NCBI RefSeq assembly: GCF_016899955.1
Contig: NZ_JACJJL010000007.1
Span: 62,001-126,000, forward strand
Source: Marseilla massiliensis
Lineage (GTDB): Bacteria; Bacteroidota; Bacteroidia; Bacteroidales; Bacteroidaceae
Direction of reading: 5' to 3'
DNA: 64,000 bases
Notes under the pieces: generated by a model
The model's database searches: none
Seen by the model: the letters and a program-made list of their open reading frames with translations, nothing else
Told to the model about the DNA's origin: nothing
In this document: positions 62,559 to 64,000 of the stretch, in pieces
Position numbering within the stretch: the stretch's first letter is position 1
Layout: each line of letters starts with the position of its first letter
Made by a program: the position numbers and the translations under genes

Positions 62559-64000
62559 TTAACCTATGCCGAGCTCATCGCGAAGGAACCTCGGGGTGAA
62601 CCCCTTGTCGCTCATGGCAACCTCTTCGGGAGTGCCGGTCGACAGCACGTAGCCGCCGTTTCGCCCTCCCTCGGGCCCCATGTCGATTATGTAGTCGGCC
62701 ATCTTGATGACATCGAGGTTGTGCTCGATTATTATTACCGTGTTGCCTCGGTCTACCAGTTTCTCAATGACGTCCATCAGTATCCTGATATCCTCGAAAT
62801 GAAGCCCTGTGGTGGGCTCGTCGAGAATGTAGAGCGTCTTTCCCGTGTCGCGTTTGCTCAGTTCCGTGGCCAGTTTTACGCGCTGGCTCTCGCCTCCCGA
62901 GAGCGTTGTCGACGGTTGTCCGAGCTTAATGTATCCAAGTCCCACGTCTTGTATGGTCTTTATCTTTCGCAGAATGTCGGGCACATTCTCAAAGAAGTCC
63001 ACCGCCTGGTTGATGGTCATGTCGAGCACGTCGGCAATGCTCTTGCCCTTGTATCTCACTTCCAGCGTCTCCCTGTTGTAGCGCTTGCCGTGGCACACCT
63101 CGCATGGCACCATCACGTCGGGCAGGAAGTTCATCTCAATCGTCTTGTATCCGTTGCCGCCGCAGGCCTCGCAGCGCCCTCCCTTGACGTTGAACGAGAA
63201 GCGTCCGGGCTTGTAGCCCCTTATCTTTGCTTCCGGCAGGTTGACAAACAGCGCCCGTATGTCGCTGAACACACCCGTATAGGTGGCCGGGTTCGACCTC
63301 GGTGTGCGGCCAAGCGGGCTCTGGTCTACGTTGACCACCTTGTCTATGAAGTCCATTCCCTCTATCGAGCCATATTCCATCGGCTGTTTCACCGAGCGGT
63401 AGAAGTGTTGGCTCAGTATGGGGTGGAGCGTTTCGTTGATCAATGTAGATTTGCCCGAGCCGCTGACCCCGGTTACCACGATGAGCGTTCCGAGCGGAAA
63501 CTCCACGTCGACGCCTTTCAGGTTGTTGCCTTTTGCACCTTTCAGCCACAGGCTCTTGCCGTTGCCCTTGCGCCGTTGCTTGGGTATCTCTATCTTGAGC
63601 TCGCCGTTTAGGTACATGCTTGTCATGGTGTGCTTGGCGAGCATGTCGCTTGGCGTTCCCTGGAACACCACCTCGCCGCCGTTGCGCCCGGCCTTCGGGC
63701 CAATGTCAACGATGTAGTCGGCATTGAGCATCATGTCTTTGTCGTGCTCAACCACAATGACCGTGTTGCCTATGTCGCGCAGTTCTTTCAGCGATCGTAT
63801 GAGCCGCTCGTTGTCGCGCTGGTGCAGGCCTATGCTGGGCTCGTCGAGTATATACAGCACATTGACGAGTTGCGAGCCTATTTGCGTGGCAAGCCTGATG
63901 CGCTGGCTCTCTCCTCCCGACAGCGTGGCCGACTGCCTGTTGAGCGAAAGGTAGTCGAGCCCCACCTCGAGCAGGAAGTCTATGCGCGTGCGAATCTCCT
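62559..64000 (-). CDS. uvrA: Excinuclease ABC subunit A, C-terminal half (5' end outside window)
   Basis: The last 480 codons of the damage-recognition ATPase of nucleotide excision repair. Visible are the first ABC signature and Walker B ([35 protein letters not shown]), the second Walker A ([14 protein letters not shown]), the C-terminal zinc module ([27 protein letters not shown], four Cys) and the second signature/Walker B ([35 protein letters not shown]). The frame runs off the window end. The C terminus is normal. Confidence 0.97.
   Translation of the reverse strand, partial: EIRTRIDFLLEVGLDYLSLNRQSATLSGGESQRIRLATQIGSQLVNVLYILDEPSIGLHQRDNERLIRSLKELRDIGNTVIVVEHDKDMMLNADYIVDIGPKAGRNGGEVVFQGTPSDMLAKHTMTSMYLNGELKIEIPKQRRKGNGKSLWLKGAKGNNLKGVDVEFPLGTLIVVTGVSGSGKSTLINETLHPILSQHFYRSVKQPMEYGSIEGMDFIDKVVNVDQSPLGRTPRSNPATYTGVFSDIRALFVNLPEAKIRGYKPGRFSFNVKGGRCEACGGNGYKTIEMNFLPDVMVPCEVCHGKRYNRETLEVRYKGKSIADVLDMTINQAVDFFENVPDILRKIKTIQDVGLGYIKLGQPSTTLSGGESQRVKLATELSKRDTGKTLYILDEPTTGLHFEDIRILMDVIEKLVDRGNTVIIIEHNLDVIKMADYIIDMGPEGGRNGGYVLSTGTPEEVAMSDKGFTPRFLRDELGIG

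Noticed and set aside
1..64000. tRNA and rRNA genes
   Set aside because: No T-loop motif (GGTTCGAATCC-type) with matching acceptor arms was found in the intergenic regions read.

Overview
The window is a 64 kb piece of a GC-rich (by eye above 50%) chromosome from the phylum Bacteroidota, most likely order Bacteroidales. The evidence is: several promoters of the Bacteroidota type (TTTG about 19 bases before TAnnTTTG), a TonB receptor with an N-terminal carboxypeptidase-like domain, a biotin-dependent decarboxylase plus two-subunit methylmalonyl-CoA mutase (succinate/propionate pathway), a histidine-degradation cluster with fused formiminotransferase-cyclodeaminase, and a nuo operon with fused nuoCD and no nuoEFG. 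I cannot name the genus from sequence alone. No rRNA, tRNA, CRISPR array or insertion sequence was recognised.

Layout. 1-1.6 kb: end of nrdD, nrdG and an orphan LuxR-type regulator. 2.8-7.2 kb (minus): AspT/YidE-like transporter, OadG-like subunit with an added N-terminal domain, biotin carrier and sodium-pumping beta subunit. The carboxyltransferase alpha subunit is not in the window. 7.4-11.6 kb: mutA-mutB behind a hairpin-rich leader. 11.7-17 kb: GH29 fucosidase, HD protein, GNAT acetyltransferase and a solitary tyrosine recombinase, followed by a perfect 60-bp palindrome. 17.4-23.1 kb (minus): HAD phosphatase, SLC13/DASS permease, DUF3298 lipoprotein and pgk. 24-31.6 kb: ridA-queC, then ftcD-hutU-hutH-hutI, a complete histidine-to-glutamate route. 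32-44 kb: GNAT enzyme, a TonB receptor with an internally duplicated lipoprotein, radA, a solute-binding lipoprotein with a large TPR-like protein, and an acyltransferase. 44.2-48.4 kb: kdsA-kdsD-phospholipase D-like protein (minus), divergent from a BadF/BadG-type sugar kinase. 48.8-58.9 kb: nuoA-B-CD-H-I-J-K-L-M-N. 59.3-64 kb: comEC, a porin of the OprP/OprO type and the 3' part of uvrA.

The genes fit a gut-type anaerobe: succinate/propionate metabolism linked to a Na+ pump, an ion-pumping complex I core with an unknown electron donor, amino-acid fermentation, host-glycan fucose removal, and an LPS (KDO) envelope.

The most unusual signals are non-coding. (1) A family of short palindromic units around the core AAACGGGCCGTTT occurs in clusters at five intergenic loci. 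(2) The porin promoter carries 11-bp-phased repeats resembling a PHO box, and its 25-bp promoter core recurs (22 of 25 bases) before the TonB receptor. (3) The mutA and recombinase genes have long, strongly structured leaders. (4) A perfect 60-bp palindrome lies between two convergent genes.
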